The notes beneath the pieces are model-generated. The model searched no databases. It was not told the DNA's origin and was given only the letters and a program-made list of their open reading frames with translations. DNA of 64,000 nt from Echinicola marina (GTDB lineage: Bacteria > Bacteroidota > Bacteroidia > Cytophagales > Cyclobacteriaceae): assembly GCF_020463795.1 (NCBI RefSeq), contig NZ_CP080025.1, positions 3,097,501 to 3,161,500 of the forward strand, written 5' to 3'. Positions 9,231 through 17,224 of the stretch are shown here, piece after piece. Both the position numbers and the translations under genes were made by a program. The first letter of the stretch is position 1. Each line of letters starts with the position of its first letter.

Positions 9231-9716
9231 TTTAGTCTTGTAAGTCTGGAGCTCGGAACTTGCATTCTTTTGATATTAGAAAATAAATTTCATCAGAGAG
9301 TAACCCTGCCCCGACAAGTAAATGGTGGGAAATATTGGTTTTGGGATATGTTTAATCGGTTAGCAGACTATATGATTAAAACCTGTAGGAGTTGATATGG
9401 GGAGTCCTCTGGGACTTGGGAATAGGAGCTTGTTATGAGAGAACTCAGGCTGGGTTAGCTTGATGAGTCAGCGACTCAATTTTAATAGGGCAATGACTGG
9501 GGAGGTTAACCAAAGCTTTGTGGCTATATTGAAGTCTGATATGGACATCCCAAAGGCCTACAATTTATTGGTCCAGAATTCAAATCTTGACCAATAAGTG
9601 TCTAGTAACCTTGAAAGGGTGAAGTATTCCACTGTACCCAAATATCCTTGGAATTTATAATTCCCGTTAGGCTGAAAGATTTTAATTCTTGGGAGTTGTT
9701 ATAAGCAAAGGAGAGA

Positions 9717-9775
9717 CATAAAGGGAATACCGAGGAGAGGTACTGGGAACGTCCAGATTTTATTAAGTGGTTTTG
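9717..9775 (+). repeat. purine-rich dispersed repeat, copy 1
   Basis: The segment contains CGAGGAGAGGT then TGGGAACGTCCAGATTTTATT. It aligns with 49802-49880, just past the truncated mobC gene, at roughly 75% over 60 bp by eye. Non-coding in all frames. It may be a dispersed intergenic repeat family. Confidence 0.5.
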
Positions 9776-10116
9776 GAGGGGAAAAAGGGACTACCTTGCA
9801 AGCTGGCTATTCGTTTAAATCAGTCACTGACTGTTTTATTTACGCTCGTTCCCCTTTGAATGCTCCCATGCCTCGTATACCCCTAGTATACTATACGTTT
9901 ACTTTTGGCTAAATTCTAAGAAAATGTGGTACTTTTTGAAGTGTGTTTTACACTATCTAAATATTATCTCTTAGACTGTTTACTTTTTTCTGAAGTCAAA
10001 CATGATTTTAGTCTAAAATTAGACTATGTTGATCTTATTTTTTTAAAAAAAAATCATTTAATTATTGTAGATTAAAAAAAAATATTTGTTTTCAATATTC
10101 CCATTTGCTAACCGTT

Positions 10117-10692
10117 ATGATTGCATTAAGCCAATTAGAAGACCAAAAACTGATCATTTTACTAAAAAAGGGAAATGATGAAGCATTTACAGCATTATAT
10201 AATCGGTATTGGAAATCATTATATAAGACAGCAAATGCGATCATTAAGGATGAATCAATTGCAAGTGATATAGTTCAGGATGTCTTTGTTAGCTTATGGC
10301 AAAGGAAAGATGAAATTGAAGTATCATCTTTAAAGGCATATTTGCATCAAGCTACACGCTTTGCTGTTTTTAAAGCTATAAGACAAAATAAAGTAGACGC
10401 AGAATTCTATGAAAGAGTAAGGCAAGTTTCTGTAGAAATTATAACAGATAACCCATATTTGTTTAAAGAACAGCAACAATTGCTCGATAGAATAGTTAAT
10501 TCGTTGCCAGATAACTGTAAAGATACATTTAAGTTGAGCAGGGAAGAAGGATTAACTTATAGACAAATTGCACAAAAGCTAAAAGTTTCGGAAAAGACAG
10601 TTGAAAAACGTATTTCAAAATCACTCCGTTATATTAGAAATGGGCTGAATATTGAATTGTGTCTTGGGATCATTTATTGTGTTTTTAAGTGA
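10117..10692 (+). CDS. ECF RNA polymerase sigma factor (FecI-like)
   Basis: A 191-aa sigma-70 family protein of the size typical for Bacteroidota ECF sigma factors. Region 2 is visible at FTALYNRYWKSLY and SIASDIVQDVFVSLWQRK. Region 4 is visible at LPDNCKDTFKLSREEGLTYRQIA followed by the recognition helix KVSEKTVEKRISKSLRYI. The ATG at 10117 is preferred over an upstream in-frame TTG at 10105 because it matches the usual N-terminus (alignment begins at LEDQKLI). An anti-sigma factor follows 80 bp downstream. With the STN-bearing SusC at 17225 this makes a complete trans-envelope signalling set, expected to activate the polysaccharide locus when the cognate glycan is imported. Confidence 0.93.
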   Translation: MIALSQLEDQKLIILLKKGNDEAFTALYNRYWKSLYKTANAIIKDESIASDIVQDVFVSLWQRKDEIEVSSLKAYLHQATRFAVFKAIRQNKVDAEFYERVRQVSVEIITDNPYLFKEQQQLLDRIVNSLPDNCKDTFKLSREEGLTYRQIAQKLKVSEKTVEKRISKSLRYIRNGLNIELCLGIIYCVFK

Positions 10693-10772
10693 TGTCAAAA
10701 CTTAGAATGTTTTGTGTATATGGAGGCAGTATCTTTTAGTTTAAATTGATTTTATTAGTGCAATTACAAGTT

Positions 10773-11939
10773 ATGGATAAAATAACATTTCAACATCTAG
10801 CAGATAAATTTGTGCAAGGCAAAACAAATAAGTCTGAGAATATCCTACTTAAGGAGTATTATAGGAAGTTAAGTATCAATGGCAATATTGAAATTTCCAA
10901 AGAGAAAGAAGAGAGCATAAGGACTTCAATTTTGCATGAAATTAGAAATAGGATTCATGAAGAAAATGTGCGCTTAAATCATCGGAATGCTACTAAATCA
11001 ACTAAGAATATTTTCTTTAGAACTGGGGTGGCTGCGATCATCGTTTTGGGGATACTTCTTGTAGGAAGCGTTTTTTACCACCAATTGGATATTAGTAGGA
11101 ATAACCTAGCTTATGATATGGACTTTCCTCCCGGTAAGGAAAAAGCCATACTTACAATGTCAAATGGGGAAAAGATAAATTTACTTGATTTAAAAGAGGG
11201 TGACGTTTTGGATATTGAAGGAGGAAAAATTACTAAAAGTGCAGAAGGTCAGGTAATATATAATGCATCATCTAATACGGACGATTTATCGGATAGGTAT
11301 AATAGCATAAGCACCCCTGTTGGAGGAAAATATCAAGTTATACTACCTGATGGCTCTAAAGTTTGGTTAAATTCTTCATCCGAAATTGAATATCCGATAG
11401 CCTTCTCATCAGATGAAAGAAAAGTCAAGCTAAAAGGTGAAGCTTATTTTGAGGTAGAAAGTGATTTGAAAAGGCCGTTTTCTGTTGAAAGTGAAGGACA
11501 AGTAGTGACTGTTCACGGAACTCATTTTAATATTAATTCCTATTCTGAAGAAGGGGCGATAAAGACAACCCTAGTTGAGGGGAGTATAAGTGTTAAAAAC
11601 ACTTTAACCAATGATTCGAAATTACTGATCCCAGGTAATCAATCAGCAATTTACCGTGATTCTTTGGCTGTATATGAAGTTTCTGTTGATGAAAGTATTG
11701 CTTGGAAAGATGGTTATTTTCTTTTTAATGAAACAGACTTGAAGAGTATTATGAGACAAATAGAAAGGTGGTATGGGGTTGAAGTAGAGTATGAAAGCAT
11801 CCCTGATGTTGAATTTTTTGGAAAAATCAGCCGTTCTTCGACCCTTTCCAGGGTACTAAAATTAATGGAACAAACTAGTGATGTTAACTTTGTGGTGAAA
11901 GGGGATAAGATTTCTTGTGAAAATTTAGGGCAGAAATAG
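10773..11939 (+). CDS. FecR-family anti-sigma factor
   Basis: A 388-aa inner-membrane protein. Residues about 1-75 form the cytoplasmic sigma-binding part. A single transmembrane helix (GVAAIIVLGILLVGSVFY) lies near residues 80-100. The periplasmic FecR domain follows, with STPVGGKYQVILPDGSKVWLNSSSEI at about 178-205, and a DUF4974-type C-terminal domain (about 310-385, SIMRQIERWYGVEVEY). ATG 10773 is chosen over an in-frame TTG at 10746. It should hold the neighbouring ECF sigma factor inactive until the N-terminal signalling domain of a TonB-dependent receptor contacts the periplasmic part. The likely partner is the SusC at 17225, now 5.3 kb away because GH39 and two insertion sequences lie between. 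Confidence 0.93.
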   Translation: MDKITFQHLADKFVQGKTNKSENILLKEYYRKLSINGNIEISKEKEESIRTSILHEIRNRIHEENVRLNHRNATKSTKNIFFRTGVAAIIVLGILLVGSVFYHQLDISRNNLAYDMDFPPGKEKAILTMSNGEKINLLDLKEGDVLDIEGGKITKSAEGQVIYNASSNTDDLSDRYNSISTPVGGKYQVILPDGSKVWLNSSSEIEYPIAFSSDERKVKLKGEAYFEVESDLKRPFSVESEGQVVTVHGTHFNINSYSEEGAIKTTLVEGSISVKNTLTNDSKLLIPGNQSAIYRDSLAVYEVSVDESIAWKDGYFLFNETDLKSIMRQIERWYGVEVEYESIPDVEFFGKISRSSTLSRVLKLMEQTSDVNFVVKGDKISCENLGQK

Positions 11940-12067
11940 AATCTTTCTAGAAATGAAATATTTCTTGTAAGATAAAATAGGAGGAGTGTTTGGTAAAAAG
12001 GTAGCCGTTCATGCCAGAAACACCTAGGGGGGCAGGTGCAAAGTCCCGGAGAGTCAGTTATTAGTAA

Positions 12068-12318
12068 GTATTTTGAACTTGTAAAAATCTATATGAATAA
12101 ATTAATATTAATTTTTTGTGTATTACGGTAGGGTGAGGATTGAATTTTGGTACTTGTAATAAAGGTCGATATAAAAATTGTATTGATCGGTATTTGTGGT
12201 TTGTTTAGGTATAATTAGGAGTTTAATGCCTAATTATTCAATCCATTAATATTGTGTGAAAAATCAGAGATGTGTAAATGATTTATTTCTGAAAATTCTT
12301 ATTGTTAGAATTAACTTA
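12068..12318 (+). promoter_or_regulatory. duplicated leader/promoter region, copy A (upstream of GH39)
   Basis: About 250 bp that aligns with 16937-17193 in front of the STN-SusC gene. The first 110 bp are best conserved (roughly 85% by eye), including AATAAATTAATATTAATTTT followed by TTGTGTAT-ACGGTAGGGT, GGTACTT-TAATAAAG and later GTTTAATGCC and ATTAACTTA. Neither copy is coding. The most likely role is a shared promoter for the nearby ECF sigma factor, possibly with a 5' untranslated leader. Homology ends at 12318 exactly where a MITE end begins. Confidence 0.7.
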
Positions 12319-12345
12319 TATGTATATCTGCAATTGCACCTGTAG
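12319..12345 (+). mobile_element. MITE end fragment (solo inverted-repeat end)
   Basis: Reads TATGTATATCTGCAATTGCA then CCTGTAG, matching the outer end of the MITE at 58051 with two or three changes. The preceding 8 bp (ttaactta, 12311-12318) also occur at 17186-17193 in leader copy B, where no element is present. The other MITE end and the second target copy were not found before 12580, so this looks like a remnant left after deletion. Confidence 0.6.
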
Positions 12346-12580
12346 CCCCAAATAAATTAATAGTGATATTTTATACCAATTTCTTCATTTGCAGAAATGC
12401 CATATGATAAGTGAACGAATGATACAAAACTATTTCGAGAGTTCTGTTATAAACCTAACAGATGATATTTTGGCCAAAAACTATTAGATAGGCTCGTCAT
12501 TGTCGCTATTTATCCATTCTGGTATGCTTGCGTGTAATCGTATAAAATAAGTTTGGTTTAGATAAATTTATTGAAATGAA

Positions 12581-14002
12581 ATGAGGTTTATATTTCTATT
12601 AAGCTGGCTGACCGTAGGGCTTAATCTTTTAGTACTTGCTCAAAGCAAAACTTTTACACCAAAAATAATTGTTTATCCTGATGAAAAATTAGGCCCTGTT
12701 AAACCAATACATGGTGTGAATTGTGGTCCAATAGACAGAAACTATTTATTTGACTTTTCAGATTACTTTAAGGAGGCATCAATACCTTCTGTTCGTTTAC
12801 ATGATGCTCCGCTTAAAATATTAGATGTTGTTGATCTTCATTGTCTTTTTCCTGATCCCTCTGCAGATCCTGAAGATCCTAATAATTACGATTTTACACT
12901 AACAGACGATTATCTCAAAACAGTAAAAGCTACTGGAGCTGAAATTTATTTTCGTCTAGGGGAGAGTATTGAACATCAGCCAACTAAGAAGTATGTCCGG
13001 CCAGAACTATGGGATCCTTCACAACTTGCAAAAGTCTGTGTAAATATTGTGCGGCATTACAATGATGGTTGGAATAATGGATTCTATTGGGGAATTAAAT
13101 ACTGGGAATTTTGGAATGAGCCCGATTTAGATAAACGGACCTGGACCGGTACACCAGATGAGTTTTTTATTTATTATAAAGCCGTTGCCAATGCCCTTAA
13201 AAACTATAATGGTTTACTTAAGGTAGGTGGAGCATCTTTTGCAGGGGCTCATGTTATTTTTGATACTAATAATCCTTATCATAGTTTTTTTCAAAAATGT
13301 GCGCAACAAAAAGTTCCCCTTGATTTTGTTTCGTGGCATATCTATCCATCAAGCTGGAAAGCTGTAGCCAACTCTGCTGAAAAAGTTAGATATGCACTTG
13401 ATACGATGGGTTTTTCTAAAACTGAGAGTCATTTAACTGAATGGACGTACTTAGCCCAAGATAAAAAAGGAAGGAATGTGTTTAATACCCGAAAAAATAA
13501 GCAATGGGAAGCGTTTGGTAAGATTCGAGATTTTCAGTTAGGTGCTTCCCGAACCCCATTTATATTCGGTTTGCTATCAATGTTTCAAGACCTTCCTATA
13601 GATAAAGCTCACCATTATACTGGTGATACTGCCCCAGAGTGGGGTGCTTTTGATTTCAATGGATTGCCAAACAATGTTTATGTTGCACTTAATACTTTTT
13701 CACAATTTACAAAGGGGGAAAACCAAAGAGTGCTAAGCGAGGTCTCTTTTGAAAAAATCAATGTTTTAGCGTGCAAAGATGGAGAGCAATTGAATATCGG
13801 TATCGCCAATCTTGATGACGCGGTTACTAAAATTAATCTGAAAATTGAGACACTAGGTAGGAAAAACTTAAAAGTTGTGAAGATATCCCAGTATGAAAGC
13901 GACTGGAAGGACATAATATTTAGTCAAGAGGATTTTTCAGAGGATTTGGTTGTGCCTATTGCAGGTCCTGGATTAACCTTGGTAACATTAATAGATGAAT
14001 AA
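12581..14002 (+). CDS. GH39-like glycoside hydrolase (beta-xylosidase/iduronidase type)
   Basis: A 473-aa secreted protein with signal peptide MRFIFLLSWLTVGLNLLVLAQ. The TIM barrel shows the clan GH-A signature WEFWNEP, with Glu180 as acid/base, and LTEWTY, with Glu287 as nucleophile. A short beta-sandwich follows at about 375-473. GH39 contains beta-xylosidases, alpha-L-iduronidases and other activities, so the substrate is open. It has its own leader (copy A) and a strong hairpin terminator (14169-14207), forming a one-gene transcription unit. A TAagTTTG box (12548-12555) matches the Bacteroidota -7 consensus, but no -33 element sits at the normal spacing. The gene separates the sigma/anti-sigma pair from the susC operon. 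Confidence 0.82.
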   Translation: MRFIFLLSWLTVGLNLLVLAQSKTFTPKIIVYPDEKLGPVKPIHGVNCGPIDRNYLFDFSDYFKEASIPSVRLHDAPLKILDVVDLHCLFPDPSADPEDPNNYDFTLTDDYLKTVKATGAEIYFRLGESIEHQPTKKYVRPELWDPSQLAKVCVNIVRHYNDGWNNGFYWGIKYWEFWNEPDLDKRTWTGTPDEFFIYYKAVANALKNYNGLLKVGGASFAGAHVIFDTNNPYHSFFQKCAQQKVPLDFVSWHIYPSSWKAVANSAEKVRYALDTMGFSKTESHLTEWTYLAQDKKGRNVFNTRKNKQWEAFGKIRDFQLGASRTPFIFGLLSMFQDLPIDKAHHYTGDTAPEWGAFDFNGLPNNVYVALNTFSQFTKGENQRVLSEVSFEKINVLACKDGEQLNIGIANLDDAVTKINLKIETLGRKNLKVVKISQYESDWKDIIFSQEDFSEDLVVPIAGPGLTLVTLIDE

Positions 14003-14168
14003 TTTTATAGGCTTAATCTTATAAGGGTAAGTATATAATCAAAGATGTCAGCACTTAGCTACATATGATTAGGCCTTGCTGAACCTTGCCCTTTTGATCA
14101 GACGATATGTGGAATATCAGGAAAAGCAAGAAAAGAAGTTTGAAAGGTAAATAAAGTTAACATATGGG

Positions 14169-14207
14169 AAAACTGCCCTTGCCTCCTCAGGGGGCAAGGG
14201 CAGTTTT
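14169..14207 (+). terminator. hairpin terminator of the GH39 gene, interrupted by IS256-family insertion
   Basis: A perfect 15-bp stem (left arm 14169-14183, right arm 14193-14207, 9-nt loop) that is GC-rich in the middle with A/T outer ends. The IS target duplication agttttcc (14202-14209) overlaps the 3' arm, so the insertion sequence landed directly at the hairpin's downstream edge. Confidence 0.75.
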
Positions 14208-14274
14208 CCGAGACTGTAATCTAAACTCTGTCTGAGACTTTGAAAATCAATTAAAGTTTATAAGATAGAGAGAT

Positions 14275-15504
14275 ATGAGCGAAGAACAAGAATCAGCATT
14301 TAAGAAGAAAGTACTTGACCAGTTTTTATCAGGAGAGTCCCTGTTCGGCAAGAACGGTGCGCTGTCTCCGATGTTGAAGGAGTTTTTGGAGGAAGCCCTC
14401 CAGGCTGAGATGGACGAGCACCTTCGGGATGAAGATGCAGGCCACAGTGCAGGCAACAAACGTAACGGCAAGGGCAGCAAGCGTGTGAAGAGCAACTTGG
14501 GAGAAGTGGAGATCGAGACGCCCCAGGACCGTCACAGCAGCTTTGAACCTAAGATCGTCGAGAAGCGCCAGCGTATCCTTGCCGATAACCTTGAGAAGCA
14601 GATCATAGGGATGTACTGGCTTGGCAGTAGCTTACGTGACATCTCCGGGTACATCAAGGAAATGTACGATACGGAGGTCTCCACGCAGGTGATAAGCGAT
14701 ATTACCGACCGTGTCGTCCCGAAAGTCAAGGAGTGGCAGAACAGGCCGTTGGAAGAGGTCTATTGCATTGTATGGCTTGATGCCATGCACTTCAAGGTAC
14801 GTGAGGAAGGAAAGGTACGCCATAAGGCCCTATACAATGTATTAGGGATCAACCGTGAGGGGAAGAAGGAGGTACTGGGCATGTACCTTTCCGAAAGCGA
14901 GGGGGCGAACTTCTGGCTACAGGTACTCAGCGATCTACAGCACCGTGGAGTACAGGATATCCTGATCGCCTGTACCGATAACCTTAAGGGCTTTCCCGAG
15001 GCGATCGGGTCGATTTTCCCGAAAACAGAGATCCAGCTCTGCGTGGTCCACCAGATCCGGAACAGCCTGAAGTACGTGGCCAGCAAAAACCAAAAGGAGT
15101 TTGCCGGTGACCTGAAGAAGATCTATAAGGCCGAGACAAAGGACCTGGCCGAATCGGCATTGTTGGAACTGGAAGAAAAGTGGGGGAAGAAATACCCCAT
15201 AGTGATCCGTTCCTGGAACGACAACTGGGAGAGGCTGAGTGCCTTCTTTGCCTATACACCGCCCATCAGGAAGCTGATCTATACCACCAATGCGGTGGAA
15301 GGCTTCCATCGGCAGGTAAGAAAGGTGACCAAGACCAAAGGGGCATTTACCAGTGACATGGCACTTCTAAAGCTGGTCTATCTGGCCACGCAGCGGATCG
15401 AGAAAAAATGGACGACCCCTTTACAGAACTGGAGCTTGACAGTCCAGCAGCTGGCCATTAAATTTGAGGGGAGGCTCCGGTTGGACATCAATACGGAAAC
15501 CTAA
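14275..15504 (+). CDS. IS256-family (mutator-type) transposase
   Basis: A 409-aa protein of normal length for the family. The DDE triad is visible as VWLDAMHF (first Asp), ACTDNLKGF (second Asp) and TTNAVEGFHRQVRK (Glu). The CVVHQIRNS motif between the second Asp and the Glu is characteristic of mutator-type transposases. Translation starts at ATG 14275 just after the left inverted repeat, with a purine-rich AGATAGAGAG upstream. The codon usage is noticeably more GC-rich than that of the surrounding AT-rich polysaccharide genes, as expected for a recently arrived element. No frameshift or internal stop is seen, so it is probably functional. Confidence 0.95.
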   Translation: MSEEQESAFKKKVLDQFLSGESLFGKNGALSPMLKEFLEEALQAEMDEHLRDEDAGHSAGNKRNGKGSKRVKSNLGEVEIETPQDRHSSFEPKIVEKRQRILADNLEKQIIGMYWLGSSLRDISGYIKEMYDTEVSTQVISDITDRVVPKVKEWQNRPLEEVYCIVWLDAMHFKVREEGKVRHKALYNVLGINREGKKEVLGMYLSESEGANFWLQVLSDLQHRGVQDILIACTDNLKGFPEAIGSIFPKTEIQLCVVHQIRNSLKYVASKNQKEFAGDLKKIYKAETKDLAESALLELEEKWGKKYPIVIRSWNDNWERLSAFFAYTPPIRKLIYTTNAVEGFHRQVRKVTKTKGAFTSDMALLKLVYLATQRIEKKWTTPLQNWSLTVQQLAIKFEGRLRLDINTET

Positions 15505-15522
15505 TCATTTAGTGAGGAATTT

Positions 15523-15558
15523 TTTCCCTTCCCGGGGGCTAGCCCCCGGGAAGGGAAA
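15523..15558. terminator. perfect palindrome at the right end of the IS256 element
   Basis: An 18-bp perfect inverted repeat with no spacer (centre 15540/15541), GC-rich in the core with T and A runs outside. It lies between the transposase stop (15504) and the right inverted repeat (15559). It probably terminates the transposase transcript and shields it from outside transcription. Confidence 0.75.
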
Positions 15559-15696
15559 GGACAGAGTTGAGATAACACTCCCAGTTTTCCCCCCTTACAG
15601 GGGGTATCACAAATCCCCTTCCTTTGGATGGGGATGTTTTAATTTATCCATTTTTTATGCTGGATATGTCCCTAACAAAAAATAAAAGTTAATAAT

Positions 15697-16731
15697 TATG
15701 TGTATCCGTAAGAGTGCACGTAATAAAATATGACAATACGTGTCATTAAATTTCAAGGTATCAGGATAGTTGTTTTCTTGCATAAAAACAAGAAAAGCTA
15801 TGAACCTTATAGAATTTACGGGCCATTTCCCAGATGAGGAAAGTTGTGAACAATACATCAAGAAATACCGTGAGAAAAGCGGTATACGGTGCAAAAACTG
15901 TGAGAAGATAACCCGACACTATTGGTTTGCCAACGGCAGGTTTTTCGAATGCAGCAGTTGTCGGAGACGTTCTTCTCTTAAATCAGGGACGGTAATGGAA
16001 AACAGCAAGCTTCCGCTCCGTATCTGGCTATTGGCCATGCTGTTTATGTCGGCGACCAAGAAAGGGTTTTCCTGCCTTGAGCTCCAGCGGCAACTGGGGC
16101 TTAGCCGATATGAGACCACTTTCCGTCTGATGCACAGGATACGGTCAGCCATGGGACAACGAGATGAGCTTTATATCCTCAGTGACATGATTGAATATGA
16201 CGAGTGTTATATGGAAACCGTACAGGAGAACCAGATCTTGGGTCAGCTTAAACGTGGAAAAGGCAGCCAGAAACAGACCGCAGTAGCGGTGGCGGCCGAA
16301 TCGGTACCCTTGGAAGACCTGGATTCCGGGCAGAAAACAAAGCGCTGTGGCTATTTCAAAATGAGGGTCATGGACAAAGTGGACTGCGAGAGTGTCAATG
16401 CCTTTATCCGGGCCAATACCGTAGGGGATGTGGTACTGTTTACAGACAAGAACACGGCCTACTCGAAAATAGAGGAAGTGGTGGCCACCCATTTGGCCGT
16501 TCCATCGGGAAAGGGGTCCGTAAACGACACCTTAAAATGGGTACACAAAGCAATCAGTAATCTTAAAAGAACCCTGTTGGGGGTATATCACATGATAACT
16601 TATAAATATTTGCAGAACTATTTAAATGAGTTTGTTTACAGATTGAACCGAAGATATTTTGGCAAAGGACTCTTTGAAAGGCTCGTTATTGCCGCAACTT
16701 ACCCATACGTGCAGTAAAACGGATACACATA
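15697..16731 (+). mobile_element. IS1595-family insertion sequence, intact (1035 bp)
   Basis: Terminal inverted repeats of 26 bp at 15697-15722 and 16706-16731 share TATGTGTATCCGT and TGCACGTA with a divergent middle. They are flanked by a perfect 8-bp direct repeat, ttaataat, at 15689-15696 and 16732-16739. The transposase stop codon lies inside the right repeat. The ends resemble those of the two MITEs in this window. Confidence 0.93.
15800..16717 (+). CDS. IS1595-family (ISXO2-like) transposase
   Basis: A 305-aa protein from ATG 15800 (MNLIEFTGHF); an upstream in-frame start at 15770 would add ten residues. The N-terminal zinc ribbon is visible as CKNC and CSSC at about residues 34-56. 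The DDE-type core includes EYDECYME, then LFTDKNTAYSKI, then WVHKAISNLKRTLLGVYH. These features define the IS1595/ISXO2-like group. The frame is intact from the left inverted repeat to the right one. This enzyme is the candidate for mobilising the small MITEs at 8983-9136 and 58051-58202, whose ends share its outer recognition bases. Confidence 0.93.
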   Translation: MNLIEFTGHFPDEESCEQYIKKYREKSGIRCKNCEKITRHYWFANGRFFECSSCRRRSSLKSGTVMENSKLPLRIWLLAMLFMSATKKGFSCLELQRQLGLSRYETTFRLMHRIRSAMGQRDELYILSDMIEYDECYMETVQENQILGQLKRGKGSQKQTAVAVAAESVPLEDLDSGQKTKRCGYFKMRVMDKVDCESVNAFIRANTVGDVVLFTDKNTAYSKIEEVVATHLAVPSGKGSVNDTLKWVHKAISNLKRTLLGVYHMITYKYLQNYLNEFVYRLNRRYFGKGLFERLVIAATYPYVQ

Positions 16732-16936
16732 TTAATAATACTTTCAGGTATACATTAGTCAAAGGTCTTCCTGTTTTTTGGCAATCAAATAAGTAAGCAA
16801 TTCCCAAGAGTTAGAACGGATTTTTTTATATCCATTGTTTTAAATGGCAGTAATAGAATTACTATTTGATATTTTTTAGTGATGCTTTACCAAGATTTAA
16901 AGCTATTGTTCTATTTAATTTTAGATTTATATATGA

Positions 16937-17193
16937 GTGTTTTACACTTGTGAAAATCTATAGGAATAAATTAATATTAATTTTTTTGTGTATAACGGTA
17001 GGGTAGGATTTAATTTTTGGTACTTATAATAAAGTGCAATATAAAATATATGTATTTGTGGGTTTTGTAGTTTGTTTTAATGTAGTGATGGGTTTAATGC
17101 CAAATTATACAGGCCATTGGTGATCTGTTATAAACCTGAGACACATAAGTACTTAATTTATTTGCCCAAATTCTTATTTATAAAATTAACTTA
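16937..17193 (+). promoter_or_regulatory. duplicated leader/promoter region, copy B (upstream of STN-SusC)
   Basis: Homologous to 12068-12318 (copy A). Shared blocks are AATAAATTAATATTAATTTT, TGTAT-ACGGTAGGGT, GGTACTT-TAATAAAG, GTTTAATGCC, CCATT and AAATTCTTATT...AATTAACTTA. It ends about 30 bp before the susC start. This copy continues without interruption where copy A is cut by a MITE end, so it shows the empty-site sequence. It is probably the promoter and leader recognised by the ECF sigma factor encoded at 10117. Confidence 0.7.
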
Positions 17194-17224
17194 ATCAAAT
17201 AACCTCAACCTTAATAAAATTTGT

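Larger units (their letters stand above)
8722..10116. other. gene-poor intergenic region
   Basis: Nearly 1.4 kb lies between the divergent GH2-like and sigma-factor genes without a convincing coding region. The longest readable fragment is a 34-codon open stretch near 9495-9596 with no recognisable product. The region contains one MITE copy, a hairpin repeat (9201-9230), a purine-rich repeat (9717-9775) and an AT-rich approach to the sigma-factor gene. It looks like a landing zone for small repeats and decayed sequence. Confidence 0.6.
14210..15582 (+). mobile_element. IS256-family insertion sequence, intact (1373 bp)
   Basis: Boundaries come from imperfect 24-bp terminal inverted repeats at 14210-14233 and 15559-15582, sharing ATCT-AACTCTGTC. 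An 8-bp direct repeat, agttttcc, flanks the element at 14202-14209 and 15583-15590, the length expected for IS256-family transposition. One full-length transposase fills the element. Intact ends, duplication and reading frame suggest recent insertion. Confidence 0.93.

Noticed and set aside
9495-9596. 34-codon open stretch starting MTGEVNQSFVAILKSDMDIP
   Set aside because: Too short, no ribosome-binding site, no recognisable relatives; treated as non-coding or a decayed remnant.
12001-12060. GC-richer segment with CACCTAGGGGGGCAGGTG and GTGCAAAGTCCCGG that recalls parts of group II introns or a structured RNA
   Set aside because: No domain V hairpin, intron-encoded protein or second conserved domain was found nearby; the similarity is too short to support a call.
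14210-16731. Composite transposon formed by the two neighbouring insertion sequences
   Set aside because: They belong to different families with different ends and each has its own 8-bp target duplication, so they inserted independently.
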